Origin: Aurifilum marmelostoma
Lineage: Eukaryota; Ascomycota; Sordariomycetes; Diaporthales; Cryphonectriaceae
NCBI GenBank assembly: GCA_027559495.1
Contig: JAMXSV010000019.1
Span: forward strand, 434,001-498,000
DNA: 64,000 nt
Direction of reading: 5' to 3'
Shown here piece after piece: positions 22,291 to 34,855 of the stretch. The notes under the pieces are model-generated. The model was given only the letters and a program-made list of their open reading frames with translations. It did not search any database and had not been told where the DNA came from. The position numbers and the translations under genes were made by a program. Position 1 is the first letter of the stretch; each line of letters begins with the position of its first letter.

Positions 22291-23706
22291 CTGTATAGAT
22301 AACGACGGTGAAACTATTGGTTCTCAATTAAACAAAAACAACATCTTCCTTACTAGGCGCGCTTTTTCTTGTCTCGGTGTTGCTCAGACATAGGACACTG
22401 GCATGATTGGATAACGCAACAGATTCAGGGTTCTATGGTATGAAGAGGAGATCAATTTTCTTTTTGCGCCTGCCGCTCCGACAGTCGGTTTCTTCCTTGC
22501 GCGTCAGGCTGAATCTCATTTAGTCTTGCTCTGAACGCCCTCAGAGCTATCCGACCAAAACAATGCTTGAACACTTGATTAGATATGGAGAAAGAGAATT
22601 TAAAATTACTTGTTGAAATAAGATATCTGGGAATAAACAGAATCCTCGATTGGTCTCATTTATTGTGGTAGAGATTTGAAGAGAGTCTTTTCATGGATTT
22701 TTGTTTTTCTGTTTCAAAGGAAAAAATACAGTGAGTGACGAAACAGGATTTTGAGGCCTGAAACACAAGGGCCGAAAGTGAGAAGAATTTTTCCACGTAG
22801 ATGATCTATGAGAGTAGTGAATGCCAAACAGTATGAAATCCATTGATCCGTACAATATTGATCGCAGCTGATTAGAAGGAGTGACCCCTCCCAGCTAGCT
22901 AGAAACTTTGATGGTCTAATAATTACATTATCTATCCCTACTGGGGTGAAACTCTTCTAGGACGGCTAAGATCAGGTATTCTCCTCATAGATGAGCTACA
23001 TTAAAAAAGCCGGATGTGTAATGATAGATTAGATACCATCGCATGAAAGTCTATTTACACACTACACTGCTGATGTCAACCTGGGTTCATACCCAATATT
23101 GGGCCTCCGGTATTTGGCGATCAATAGTTTTGTGGGCTTAGTCTAATACTGCTCCTGCGTCACATAAACTTTGTAGTACATTAGCATCTGCGGCTTTGAT
23201 CAGTACTCACAGGGAATAATATCTACGGAGGAAGGATCATAATGATTGACAAAGGCACTGTGGTAGATGACTATTGCTATGAAATAGGGGCGAGCAAAAC
23301 GAAACACCTAGTTAAATGGTGCCTTCTGGAGGATTGAGGGGCGAGCTGGTGGTCCGTGCACCAAACCCCAGATTGCACGAATACTGCCATGCGACTTACA
23401 GAACAGCCAGAGGGTAAATAGAATTTCAGATCAGTATCAAAGTCTATAACTCAATCATTCAAAGGCAATAAATCGATAACAGCAAGTGGTATACAGAAGT
23501 AATCATTGAACAACAGTATAGATGTAGGAGAGATAGAAAGCTAAAGATAGGAAACCAATGCACGATTTGTCCTCGATGATTTCTGCATCAAACATGTACC
23601 CATATCCATATCCATATCTATATCTATTTTACCGTCCGTACAAAGCGACTATGCAACGTAACAGACTCCTTGATAATGTGAAATGCCTCATTGCCAGCTC
23701 ATCCCA

Positions 23707-24513
23707 CTACTCAAACAGGTATTGGAAGAGGGGCTGGTGTAGTTTCTCCAAAATGGTATACAAGGCTTGGAATGCACTAAAGCCCAAATCGCCGCTAGAC
23801 ATGACCGCCACAATAACAGCACCTACGACGCATACCAAAGCGCCTGCAATGTTAAGAATAAGGGCGGCACTCTTGCTAGGCTTTCTCGAAATAATGAGAG
23901 CCCCGTAGCCCGACGCATCGGTGAGGACGTCGGGGTATTTCTTGTCGAAGCTTGCCGCAGCACCTGACACGGTGCGTCCATAGAACATCTCTGTCAACTC
24001 GTGACAGGCCTCGCGCGGGGAGGCATCGAGGACTATCTTGGGAGTCGATAGCCCATTTCGGACCTCATGCAACAAGTCCTGGCATATGACCTTTCAGAAA
24101 TGAGCATAGAATGGGGACAGGTTAGAGGGGTATTTAAAGTATTATGTTCATACTGAATCGATGATTGCCTTCTCGACGACGACGTCCCAGAGGACTGTGA
24201 AGACAAATCTCTGAAAAGGGCTCCGAGTATGCTCCCAAATGCGACGGATTTGTGTAATAGCAAGCCATTTAGGCTGCGCGGCATTGACTTCGGGGCGTGG
24301 GTACAGGAAGCAATAACGGCTTTCCTGGTACAAGACGCAGATGTATTGTGGGCGAGCTGGCTCTCCAGGGGCAAGCACCTCGGAAGTAGAGGCTGCGCGA
24401 CCCTGATGGACTTGAAGACGCTGTCCGGAGCTTAGCTCAATGCTGGAATTCATTATGGAGGCAAATAGAGGGCTACAGGAATAGAAGAGGAATAGAAAGT
24501 TCAGAGTCTTCAT
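23707..24513 (-). CDS. Hypothetical secreted/membrane protein, two exons
   Basis: Exons 24513-24154 and 24078-23707 encode 243 residues. The 75-nt intron has a GTATGA donor, a CTAAC branch site and a TGCCAG acceptor; an AAAG acceptor 12 nt earlier also keeps the frame and would add four residues. The start MKTLNFLFLFYSC looks like a signal peptide. Residues near 210 form a strong hydrophobic segment (ALILNIAGALVCVVGAVIVA). Four or five cysteines lie in the first half. No family is recognised. Intact coding over two exons with a consistent frame, in an otherwise dead region, argues for a real gene. It may be a fast-evolving accessory or effector-like protein, but that is inference. Confidence 0.6.
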
Positions 24514-26706
24514 CCATTGAAAAAGAGAATAGGAATGAAAGAAAGCATAAGAAGGTCAGCCTACTGGTTTATATGAGAAGAAGAGCGTGGGAAGCAGCCC
24601 ACTTATTTCATATACACTCGTATCTAATTGGTGCTGCGAGGGACTCCAAAACAGCCACGACCCAAAATTGCAACTACCCTACCAAGACCCCTCCTTCGTG
24701 TCTACCTGCCATTCAACTCGCCTGTCTCACCAGTCCTTTCCTTTGTCGATGGGACACTCTTGTATTTCTTTTCTTTTCTTTTCTTTTTTTTTTATATTTT
24801 TTAATTCTTTTTTTATTTTTTATTTTTTATTTTTTTTACACAAAGCACAAGTTATCAAACCTTCGATCCCTTGGTTAAGCTGGGCTAGGCGGAGGAAATA
24901 CATTGGAAGAAGGACTATGGCAGGAGTAGCTATTGCTAGATGCATACTATGGACTGAGACCACAGTAGTGCAAGTCATAATGAATTCTGTCTATAGACTC
25001 TGCACAATGATTCTGTCATTAGCGGAGATGGAGAAGAGAAGATAGGTCAACTAGATAGTTTGGAAATGACTGCTGTGCTGAAAGTTAGCACCAGTAGAAG
25101 AGGACTGATTTTTTTCAAAAAAAAAAAAAAAAGAAAGTTGGTCAATTATTAGAAGATGAATCTATCACAGCAGAATATTTCGTTGCAGATTAGAATGAGC
25201 ATCTATCTAGGCACGATTATTTTGTGCAGGAAGCATAGGGCGAAACGAATTCAATCAGCTCTACATTGTCTGCCACTTAATGTCTTGGTGCTTGTGTCGC
25301 AGAACTTTACCACTTGATAATCACTTTGACGAACGAGTCAATCTTTCTTCTTCCTCAGCACCCCGTCATCTACTTAAGCGCACATTGATGATTCCCTTAA
25401 ACAGCGGCTTGAGAAGTCATCCCTCTGCATTTCATCGTTCTGTGTGCCTCCTGTCGAGTCCGGCTTATCTTCTAATACTGATAAGAAAACGACCGTTCCC
25501 AGGCACACCGCCCTCAGCGTCGCTCGTAACGGATGGGAACCTCGATTCACTCTCCACCCAGGCTCAGCGGAGTGCCAAGAGCATGTCAGGAAACCTCAAG
25601 GAAGGAAGCATTTGCTCAAGTGCTTCATGACCGAATGCGTTTCGAAGGCATCCAAATTCAGAGAACAACTGGATTCGGTGAGGCCTCAACAAGCTGGGGT
25701 ATAGTATACTACTGGGTCCACTAGGGTCTTACCCCCAACCAAGGATGTCAAACCACGCTAGTGATCAAACTCGTGGCCTCGCGCTAAATTTGACTTTTGT
25801 TCACTAGTGAAGCGAGTACTGAGAGAGAGTCTATACACCATAGTACTCGTTCCTCGTATGCAAAGATTGTGCGAGCCTTGTCCATATAGACCACATTGCC
25901 TGGGGGTTGCCCATCCTTTTAGTGCTCGCATGAATGCTATCTGCCAGTTCCCTGGACAAAAAGCTGAGGACTTGCAAGAAAGCATATGATTATATTCAAA
26001 TCATGCCTCTGCACCGCATAGCCAATGGGCTAAAGGGCTAAAGATGTATCATTAAACAATGGGTTTAAGTACAGTAGAGAAGAAGGATAGTATGAAAGCT
26101 TTGAGCGTGAGCAGAAAAAGTAGCGGATAGGGGGGCAATTGGCCCATAGCGTCCCATCAATACGAGATATAGGTGAAGACATATTGAAGACTATGAAAGC
26201 ACAACAACGGGTGCAAATACTGGGTTATATATTTTCGAAGTGCAAGACTAGGTCCATATAGAAATGGAAAGGCCTCATATGGCCCTAGCGCGAGATTCTT
26301 TGCTAGAATAAATCATCTGAGAGGGAGAAAACGCGTTGCGGTCCGCAAGATCGTGCGTGTGCTGCGGTTATATTCTTACCTATGAACAATCCTCCGAAGT
26401 CTCAAGGACAATTTTCTTCTGCAATCATCTGGGTCATAAAGTAATTTTAATGATGCGGCTTTCTCTACAAGCACCTATGCCATAGGCCGATTCGGCAAAG
26501 TTTCTTTGGGGGGGGGAAGGAGAGGGGGGATATTCGACATATTCCAGACAGCATATAATGCTAACTCTTAGACTAACAGGTTAGGAAATTCTCCTTCATT
26601 TGTAGAGAGATGACTAATGCCAGGGCTAGTAAAATACCTATTAAAATAAATGTAACATGGAAGCAATGTTAGTGCCTCGCCTATAGATGCTCCTCAATTG
26701 CTAATA

Positions 26707-27507
26707 GGCAGCTCTAGCTATGCAGTGCATTGCAAATAAAATATAGAAGGATCTCCCCTTCTAATCGACCTATGAATAGGGAATAGCTGTCTATATAGAG
26801 TATATAGCCTCGGCGTAGTTAGTGAGCTGCTGGTGAATTTACAATGAATTCACCAGGTGGTTACCTGTCGGCTATAGTGGATTCACCACAGATTCATCAG
26901 GGGTCTGTCCACAAATTCGACTAGCTCATTCCACCAAGTGCATCAATTGCTATGCAAACATCTATCCGCAGCAGATAATTATACCAAGACACTTTAGTTT
27001 ACTCTGCTAATTTATCTTTTATATATGCTCTTATTATAGAATAGGAGTAATAGAATAACTAGAAAATAGTGTAATTACTCTTATTAGACGCAGTAGTTTA
27101 ATTAGTTAGAATAAAAATTGTATTAAAATTTAAGCAACCTAATAAAATTACTTTACATAATATATATACGTGTATTTTCCTAATAGACTTTAAATTGATA
27201 AATGAGAAGTATAGAGAGTAGACTTTAGCAAGCGAATAGTATTATTTTGCTAATTACAGTAGGCATTCTGATATATCTAGAGGAATGTACCACGAATTCG
27301 CTTACTGAATGCGTGGACAGACCCCCAGTGAATCGGTGGTGAATTCACCATAGTCAATTTAGTGAGTTCACCATGAATTCACCAGTGGTGAATTTCCCAC
27401 GCCGAGGCTATATATAACATAGCTACAGCTATTCTTATTCATAGTTAGACTAGAGGAGGATATCCTCCTACAATTTATTTGCAATGCACTGCATAGCCAG
27501 AGCTGCC
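26707..27507. mobile_element. 801-bp element with long (about 230-bp) inverted repeats, TA target site
   Basis: The left arm begins GGCAGCTCTAGCTATGCAGT and runs through GCCTCGGCGT and GGGTCTGTCCAC (about 26927). The right arm is its complement, from GTGGACAGACCC (27312) to the end at 27507. TA flanks both ends (26705-26706, 27508-27509). The arms carry many internal copies of the GAATTCACC/GGTGAATTC motif, itself nearly palindromic. The middle 360 bp are AT-rich with no frame. Probably a non-autonomous DNA transposon of a third family. Confidence 0.82.
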
Positions 27508-27619
27508 TATCACATTCTATATAATATAATAAGGCTTGATGTATATCCTATCTTTCTGCTAATATTATCGTAAGTACTAAATAGTGAGTTGGATCTGGAC
27601 ACCATTTAGACATGCTTAG

Positions 27620-27940
27620 TGTTGTGGTGGCCGGTGTGGTAGACCCCAGGTCCGGAAGGATAGTAAATCCTGAAGATTCCTTATATAAGAAGAGGAACGC
27701 TACTAGTAGCTTTGCTTTCAGATAGACAACAACAAGAAGACGCTCCTTTGCCATCTTTTCATTCAAATCTTTTATGAGCTACCTGGGCAGGTCTAGGGCA
27801 GGTTTTGCACCCTGATTCTGTGCCTCGTTGGCCTTGGTTTGCCGTTCTTACGATACAGCATGCTTGAGTCAGAGGGGCCCTTGCCCATGACTTGGTTGTT
27901 TGTCCTCTTCATCGTGCAACAGCGCCCGAGTTCTGGTTCA
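27620..27940 (+). mobile_element. LTR-like dispersed repeat, copy 4
   Basis: 321 bp from TGTTGTGGTGGCCGGTGTGG to CCGAGTTCTGGTTCA. Its length equals copy 1 within 1 bp. It shares CATTCAAATC, GGGCAGGTC, TGTGCCTCGTTGGCC and GGGGCCCTTGCC with it. It begins only about 110 bp after the 801-bp element. Confidence 0.65.
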
Positions 27941-29604
27941 TTGATTAAAGCATATTAATATGCTTTCTATATAAATGCGACTTGCCTTGCTTTCAAGGCT
28001 CAAGCTTATTAGAGCATCTATTACCTACCTAGGCAGAGTCACGATTGCATAGTGAAAAATAATTGTAGAGTTGATGGATAGTAGGTTCCTGTTGGCACAG
28101 AAGCTGTTTTTTGCAGTGTGCAAGAATTGGTGTAGTATGTGGCCAGTTATTAGAGGGGAATGCAGCCGTGCCGCGCCAGTGTCCCGCTCTAGGTAGCGCC
28201 ACGCTGAATAAAGCTAATTGAGACGAGCAGGGCGAACGTTGGTGAGGCCAAATTCATGTGTATTTGATCTATCTTCTACAAAGGAAAAGAGAGAGGAAAC
28301 GAGCAGGATATATATCCGTTTATATACTATAAGCATATAGAAAGTGGATCTGACTAGGCCCACTAGGCTAATTAGAGCAGCCAACTTATGATACTAATGT
28401 ATTATCACTTTATTATAACAACCTCTTTATATTATAAGACTCCCGACGCAAAACCAGCACATAGTCTGAAAAATTGAAACAGCATTATATTTATATATTT
28501 ATATATATGTCTATATATACTGCAGTAGAAAGTGAAGCAGTTAAGGTGGCTCCATATTGCCCAATTCTACTCCATAGCTATCTTATAACCTTTGAAGAAT
28601 AGTCATTGCCTTTGTTGCTAGCACTTGTAGTAGTAAGCTAGGCAGAGAGGGGGCCAAAGAATTCTGGGGAATGGGTATGGTAGGTTTCAAGCAATGATCG
28701 AAATGAATGATAGAAGAATGACCTTAGCTTGGTCAGTGGAATCCAGTAGAGTAGAGAGAAACCAGTGAAGATATATCTGGTTCTCTGAGAGAGTCTTGTT
28801 TACTAAGCAGAGGCCCAGAACTCGCTGGACCTGGGAAATGATACTGCTTCCAGTATCTTTATTTACTTCAGTGTATGTCTAAATTCCCACCAGTGGTGAA
28901 ATCGATAATTGGACTCTGTTGCCTTAGTCAAGAAGCAAATCAACAATATACCTTGCTTATACAACAATAGCAAACACACTTTTCAACAACGTAATAGAGT
29001 TTAACACCAATCTAGCAACAGCCTCTACTAAGTTTATATGGGTGCAGCTAGTTTGTAGTGAGCGACAACCTTGAGTACAGAGTAGCAAACTTGACAAAAA
29101 GAGCTGGGGAGTGTGAAAGACCCTGAAAGGGTAGGATTCAAAGTGGATGCCACAGTTTGTCTATCCAGGATAAGTGGACCCGCGCTGAGGGCGAGCTGAA
29201 AGCGCGTCATCTCTTAGTCGAGAGCGAATCATATTTTTGTTCTATAGATAGAGACTGGTAATAGCTTTCTCGGCCTTTCACTGCCCTATCCAAATGCTTT
29301 ACTTACTTTGAAATTGATTTTTCTTTTTTTATAGCATTGCAGGTCAAGAAATCATGTTAGGCGTAACGGTACCTTTTTTTTTTCTTTCCCTCGGGTATGT
29401 ACAGTCAGCAGCCGGATTTTTAACGTTTTCAAACTGAAAGTATAAACATAAATGAGAAGGTAGGATGTGTTGGAATAGAAGAAGGTCAATCACATTGCCA
29501 GAACTTAATAGTCATATCGAAGTATTCTTCGCCGTCCAAACATGCCAACAGATGTGATTTAGGCAAGAGTATCTAGAAGAAGTAACCGGTCTAAGACTTT
29601 GTGG

Positions 29605-29800
29605 ATTCCACTAAGCGAGTGATGGCGATGCGTCACTGCGATAGCAGCGCACGAGCCACATCCTGGACCGTGCGCTATGGGGCTAACCCGTAGCAACGCA
29701 CACACACACCAGCCAGATAGATAGCTCTTTAATCAACAACCAACAAGCAATCAAACCACCAGTGAACCTATTCTGTCGTACGTACGTACTAGGCCCAGCC
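29605..29800 (+). repeat. Dispersed hairpin repeat, copy 2
   Basis: 196 bp matching 17661-17857. The first stem is eroded here (GAGCCACATCCTGGACC replaces the perfect arms), while the 3' half (CCAGCCAGATAGATAGCTCT onward) is almost identical. Flanking DNA of the two copies is unrelated, so the repeat unit is about 197 bp. Confidence 0.7.
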
Positions 29801-30209
29801 CATAGACTTAAATATTATTGACTTGGTGGGGGCCATGACGCCTCCGGAGGGAAAGTGTCAATCTTGGTCAAGTAATTTTGCTTTTTGTCTTAATTCTTTT
29901 CATTTGTTGCTGCTATTACTTAGTCTTGCCTAAGCACACGATAAAGGTCCGCGGCTTCTCTGATGACCGCTGTTGCTCAGTATGTTGACTCATCTGCTCG
30001 GAATAGTAACTTTTTCTTGCGAGCCTCATCGTCTGCAATAAGAGTGAAAGGGTAATTATATGGACTAATTATATAGAGGGCCAGCTACGGCTGGCCAAGG
30101 AACAAGGTAATTGAGCCAAACACGCAGACTGTGTAATGTGAAAATGCTGGGAGTAAAATTTGTCTTCCAGTTATAGTGTTTCGAAGTGAAATAGATCTAA
30201 CAACATATA

Positions 30210-30444
30210 TGCATTAAACCAGAACTCGGATGCAATCGCATACAAAAGAGGACGTGAGACCCAACAATCGACCCAGGCGTGCTATCTTCTTGATTAGAAG
30301 GGCAATCGTAGGCCAATGAGGCATAAAACTAGGATGAAAAAAGTTATATCTGGAAATCAAATGGTCGCGGGTCGTCCTCGTGTACTGTGCAGCACCCCCT
30401 CCTATGTTCTTAGGCCCCAGGCATATCACCTGGCCACTATAACA
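30210..30444 (-). mobile_element. LTR-like dispersed repeat, copy 5
   Basis: 235 bp, reverse orientation. Minus-strand ends are TGTTATAGTGGCCAGGTGAT and CCGAGTTCTGGTTTAATGCA. It is shorter than copies 1 and 4, with internal loss. GACCCAGGCGTGCTAT and GGCCAATGAGGCA match the other copies. Confidence 0.6.
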
Positions 30445-33400
30445 TTATAATATGCTTTTATTTACTGTAAACTTCTTTTTATTTGCATATGCTTGATCTT
30501 AATGATCAATTTCTGGGTCCCTTCTCTTGTTTTGTATCTTGCAACTCTGGAATCAAATCTCGACGTTCCCATCTTACTCCTTGCAAGACTGATCCGAATC
30601 ACCGTGATTTTTGAAATTCATGTACGGATCGTGGCGGGGTTGACCCACCTTTCTCTTTACTGTGATTTCCCTTCTATTCGTCCTTTACCTAGGCCTTTGT
30701 CGCAGCAGGAAATCTACTTCAGAGTCTATCATTATCGTTTGGTTCTATACATTTCTTTATTCGCGCCCGACTTGAACACAATGGACACATTGCCAGATCG
30801 CGTTGCGCTCGTTGAGATTGCTCAAACCGAGAGAGCGATTTAGCCACTGGAGGCGAAAAACAACAAGAGTGGGACCCCCGGGGCCAAGAAAGAAAGACAG
30901 AGTTTGTTGATCAGGAAAGTGCATAATTAAAACGGCCTAAGACCTCTTCCATATTTTGCTTCACTATCGTTGCCTTGATACTAAGTATCATTTAGGTTGA
31001 GTCTTTTTTTAACGTCGCTGATAACTTATGCGTATTAACTATTGAGTCGGACGCCTTGCTCTTGGCTACTCTTTTCTAGAGGATCTCTACACTTTTACCA
31101 TATATCCAAAGCGGTAAAAGGAAACCTCTAATAAATGAAAACTTTATTCGTCTATAGTGAACTATATATCCTTTGCTTTCTTCCACTTGGAGGGTTGTTA
31201 CTTATCATAGACTATTCTTATACTATATTCGATACTGGACTGCTTTTGCAGGCCTCTAGCTGTACTCTTTAGTACGACGAGTCGCATAATTATTTCCGTC
31301 AATCTGGTCTTCCTAAAGAGTCTCACCGCTAAGCTTGTTGACTTGAAAAAATAGAAGGTGAACCCTAACATATTGCGCAGAACTTTTTTCGTATAATTTT
31401 CTACAAAGCTTTAAGTTCCGTTCCCCTAGCAGCTACCAGAACCACCGGCGTGTCACCAGCAAACTAGTCAGATTTTGCCCCCCCCAGCCTCCAGCCTCGG
31501 GCACGTCGCTCGAATGCCGCAAGTAAGAGGTTGGCCAGGTTTTCCCCTTATCCGCATAGATGCTGAAGAGTAAAGAAGAGCCCACAATATTTAGGGGCGT
31601 ATTATAACTTAGTTGTACCAAACAAACTGAATCTGTGTCGAAAGAACGATGAACCCAGTCGTTGTCATCTAGATAAACTCCTTTGAACTTACGCCCATGG
31701 TACCCAATTTGGGTGAGCAGCCTAGCTCCACGATGGTGCCGTGAGTGGGACATCAGGTATGCGATTGCGGAATGTACTTGGACCCTAAAGAAGCCCTGTA
31801 GCGAAGTCAATACTCTCAACAGCCGGCTACGGATTGCCTCCTCTCTTTATTCTTTTCCTCCCTGTTCTCCCATAGAATTATCCCTGCTATGCCTGGCAAG
31901 TCCTGTATAATCTTTGGTAGCCCAATAATTGACCTCCGGGAATAATTTCTAGCCAACGAACACCAATGCCCGAAGATGTCATTCCAGTCTACTTCCAAAT
32001 GCCTCACATGTGTCATTCTTGCTCTCGAGTTTGTTTTCGAAAGAAGATTCGGTGTATCAAATCTTCAATCGTCACTATTCAAGACGCAAATGCTGTAGGA
32101 AAAATTCAAAATTCATTAAGGGTTCATTGAGATAGTATGTGGCGAATGCTCTCTATAGGTGTGGGTCCCATTCACTGCGCATGCGCGCCGTCAGCCTGCA
32201 GTCATACTTGCTCATTGTTCTTATGCGGAGAGCTACCAACCCGGCGCCTGAAAGGCACATGTGCAGATTTTCATTTTTCTCATGCGACGTTCGTCCCACA
32301 TAGCTGATGAAGACTCGAAGAAGGGCCAATCGAGCAAGACCAAATATGTGTCCACGTTACGAAGAAAATAGACGGCTGAAGCGCGAATTAGAGCCCTAAT
32401 TATCCTCTGTGTAAATAATTAGTCATCGTGTCTACCCATTTCTACGGCCACAAACCATTCCGTCATCCTGCGCTGGCATGTTTACACCTTCAACTACGGC
32501 AAGATCTATTGTATAATGCTATACGTGCCAAGTATGAGGAGAGGCGCTTCAACGGAGTCAGTAGCATGTCTGCTAGTGCGTCTTCATGCTTAGGAGCCCT
32601 CAAGGAGCCTCAAACAGCCCGAGTGGTTTTGAGCTGCTATGATACCTGCGATGGAGACGTCGTACTATGTCATTGTCATTTGCATACTGCGAAGTCACTG
32701 GGCAAGGAAACCTTTGGATCAAAAGTGACACCGGTAACCTAGTTTCAGAAGGTGCTAATTAACCTGTATTGCTTGACAAGTGGCCCCACAGCCATAAGAA
32801 TGTGGGCGGTCCTTTTGGACCGAGACTCTAGGAAAAATGTAGGCTTTGCTTGAAACTCTCAAGGCCGTCCTCATAATCTCACACGATCTGAAGTAAGAAA
32901 TATGGTCTAGATCAAGGGTATCCTGTCCGGGATCCGTAGAGCTTCTCGGTTACCACTTACCATTCCCCGCACCCCGTTTTGACTAGTCAGAGCACTTGAA
33001 AGATTAGAAAATCGGGAAACAATTGAAAACAGGCTTGTCAGAAGCGAATCTGAGCGATTTGACAGCCAATGTTCGGATCAGGGCTGCTTCAGCTTTGGTT
33101 TTCGTTTTGCTTGTCCCTTCCATAGTTCCAAGGGATCCTTTTCCTTTTCTTTCCCCGTATTACATCTTCATCTGACTCCGCAACTTTGGATGTCTGAGGG
33201 CAAGTAAAATGGCTCGATCACAGTAGAGCATTCAGAGCTTTAGTTCGCGATACAGAAGCAGGGGCCTTGTCACCGCGGTCTACGACGTGATTATGATGGC
33301 TTCAAGTGTGGTCCGTAATGGCTTAGAGTGTTATAGCTTCCAGTGAGCCAAAGTAATTAGAACCTAGCTTAGCAAATGAGAAACTGTAGGGAAATCGAAT

Positions 33401-33523
33401 GAGAATCAGTAGTAATTAGAGCGGCCATTCTCATCTTTCAGCTTGTCCAACTGCGAGTCTCCGGGGTAAAGTAGCGGCCCTGCTGGTCTGGTCACGTCAA
33501 TCCCATGCCCGCTTGGAAAGTCT

Positions 33524-34855
33524 TCAGAATGGAGATGAGCAACAGGCGATACTGCTTACAGGCATAACGTGTCGTCGTCTTGTTTGTCGGGACGATGCAC
33601 CGCGTATCCTTTGTTGCTTCGACGCTTCCATCTCTTGCGCAACTCGGCTGCTTGTCTCAATGTTTCCTGTCATAGTTCGCCGACTTGGCTGTCCGAAGTT
33701 CAGGTGATGGATATCTGACATTCTGAAGAAATCTATATATCTCTGAAAGTGGGTGCGTCTCAGAGAGGAAATTGTAGTTGCACAGTTGTAGGGCTCATGT
33801 TCGTTGTCGTAGCCAACATGGGTCGCAATTGACCGGAATTTGTTGTTACCGATGGTTTCCAAAAGAGGAGAACCCGAGTTTCCTAAGAGTATATTAATTC
33901 TGGCCGTCATGAGATAGATTCTCACATACCATAATACGTCGAAATCGTATGTCTGACCCTTTGAGTGTGCTGGTCAACCAGTACATCACCATAGGACTCT
34001 CCACTTCCTCGATACATTCGGTGCCCGCCTTCTCTATCACCCGGATAACCAACGACCAACAATTCGCCGTGGTGAGTATCTGGCGTCTCCCTGAACGACA
34101 CAGGTGTTACCTCTTCGAATCCAGTGTTGAGTTGCACGAATCCAACGTCGCAATTATTAGCCCGTCGGTCAGCCCAGTCGGCAGGCACTGAGGTAGCAAT
34201 GCCGTGGCGGCGCTCAAGCGATGGCGACTCCTCTGCTAATTGCGTTTGCGGATTCAGACCGTGGTACCCGATGAATGCCTTGACGTATCTCGCGTGACCC
34301 AGGTTACCAAGAAGGCAATGTCCTGCTGTAACAACCACATCTTTCTCGATCAGATATCCTGTACCGGTGACCTGATGCCAGGTCTCTCGTCTTCTGGTCT
34401 TCGATGCCTCGTTGTGCTCCTCGCTCACCATATTAGCAACCTCTGTCTCCGGGACTTCTGTCTCATCTTCGCCAAAACTTTCCTCTTCCAACTCGAATGC
34501 GTCTTGATTGACGAGATCAGGCGCCCAATCTTCTGGGACGACTGCGCCGCGGTAGAAATCCTGTGCTGGACTTGCTACTGTCTCAAGTTCAGCACGCCTT
34601 GTCTTCCCGTCTTGATGGCCAGCTTTGAAGCCGATTATGAGCTTGACAATGACTAGATGCTTGCCGTCAGTTATACGTCTCGGACGAGACAAGTAAAGAG
34701 CTATTCCACGCACATCGGAACCTGCCAGTAGGCCCGAAGTCGTCAGAGCGTACTCTTTGACGATCGTCGTTGGGAAGCGGTCTTTCGTAGACTGGCATAA
34801 CTCTCTCGGCGTCATCAAACTCCTGCCGAGGGGGACCAAGCTGCCACGTCTCCAT
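33524..34855 (-). CDS. Trypsin/V8-like serine peptidase with acidic insert
   Basis: Three exons (34855-34714, 34652-33930 and 33882-33524) encode 407 residues. Introns are 61 nt (GTGCGT to CATCTAG) and 47 nt (GTATGT to CTCTTAG). The first splice joins GPTGRFR to FIVKLIIGF, matching the usual strand pattern before the catalytic domain. The catalytic triad is His159 (VTAGHC), Asp216 (NNCDVGFVQL) and Ser291 (GNSGSPLL), in the order and spacing of the S1 clan; GNSGSP is closest to V8-like peptidases. Between residues 57 and 137 lies a Glu/Asp-rich insert (FELEEESFGEDETEVPE) before the His domain, unusual in length. The proposed ATG gives no signal peptide, so the enzyme may be intracellular or the true start may lie further upstream. 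The C-terminal 60 residues are basic and unexplained. Confidence 0.8.

Larger units (their letters stand above)
13684..23706. other. AT-rich transposon graveyard, left part
   Basis: About 10 kb with no intact gene. It holds a TTTG microsatellite (13750-13785), the repeats and the ankyrin relic listed separately, C runs near 16268-16290 and 19156-19167, and a CCATAT hexamer run (about 23600-23630). Open frames at 16116-16617, 17684-17974, 21244-21465 and 21508-21780 are short, match no family and sit in mutated DNA. High TA content with patches of normal composition fits repeat-induced or similar C-to-T decay, but that needs dinucleotide counts. Confidence 0.65.
24514..33523. other. AT-rich transposon graveyard, right part
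   Basis: About 9 kb without a supported gene. It contains a T-rich tract (24765-24838), an A run (about 25119-25133), the 801-bp inverted-repeat element, two LTR-like copies and the second hairpin repeat. Frames at 25280-25704, 30493-30843, 31433-31819 and 32428-32742 have near-normal base composition but no motif I can name; they may be gene relics. From about 31.4 kb the composition drifts back towards normal. Confidence 0.6.

Noticed and set aside
25280..25704. Overlapping plus frames of 116 and 86 codons
   Set aside because: Near-normal GC but no family similarity and no consistent splicing; I could not support a gene.
30493..30843. 116-codon plus frame with hydrophobic start
   Set aside because: AT-rich context directly beside an LTR-like copy; hydrophobicity follows from T-rich codons.
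31433..31819. 128-codon minus frame near the desert edge
   Set aside because: Reads somewhat protein-like but matches no family and has no supporting exon; at most a relic.
13684..33523. CRISPR arrays or tandem satellite arrays
   Set aside because: Repeats are dispersed and unequal; no regularly spaced direct repeats. The organism is a fungus.
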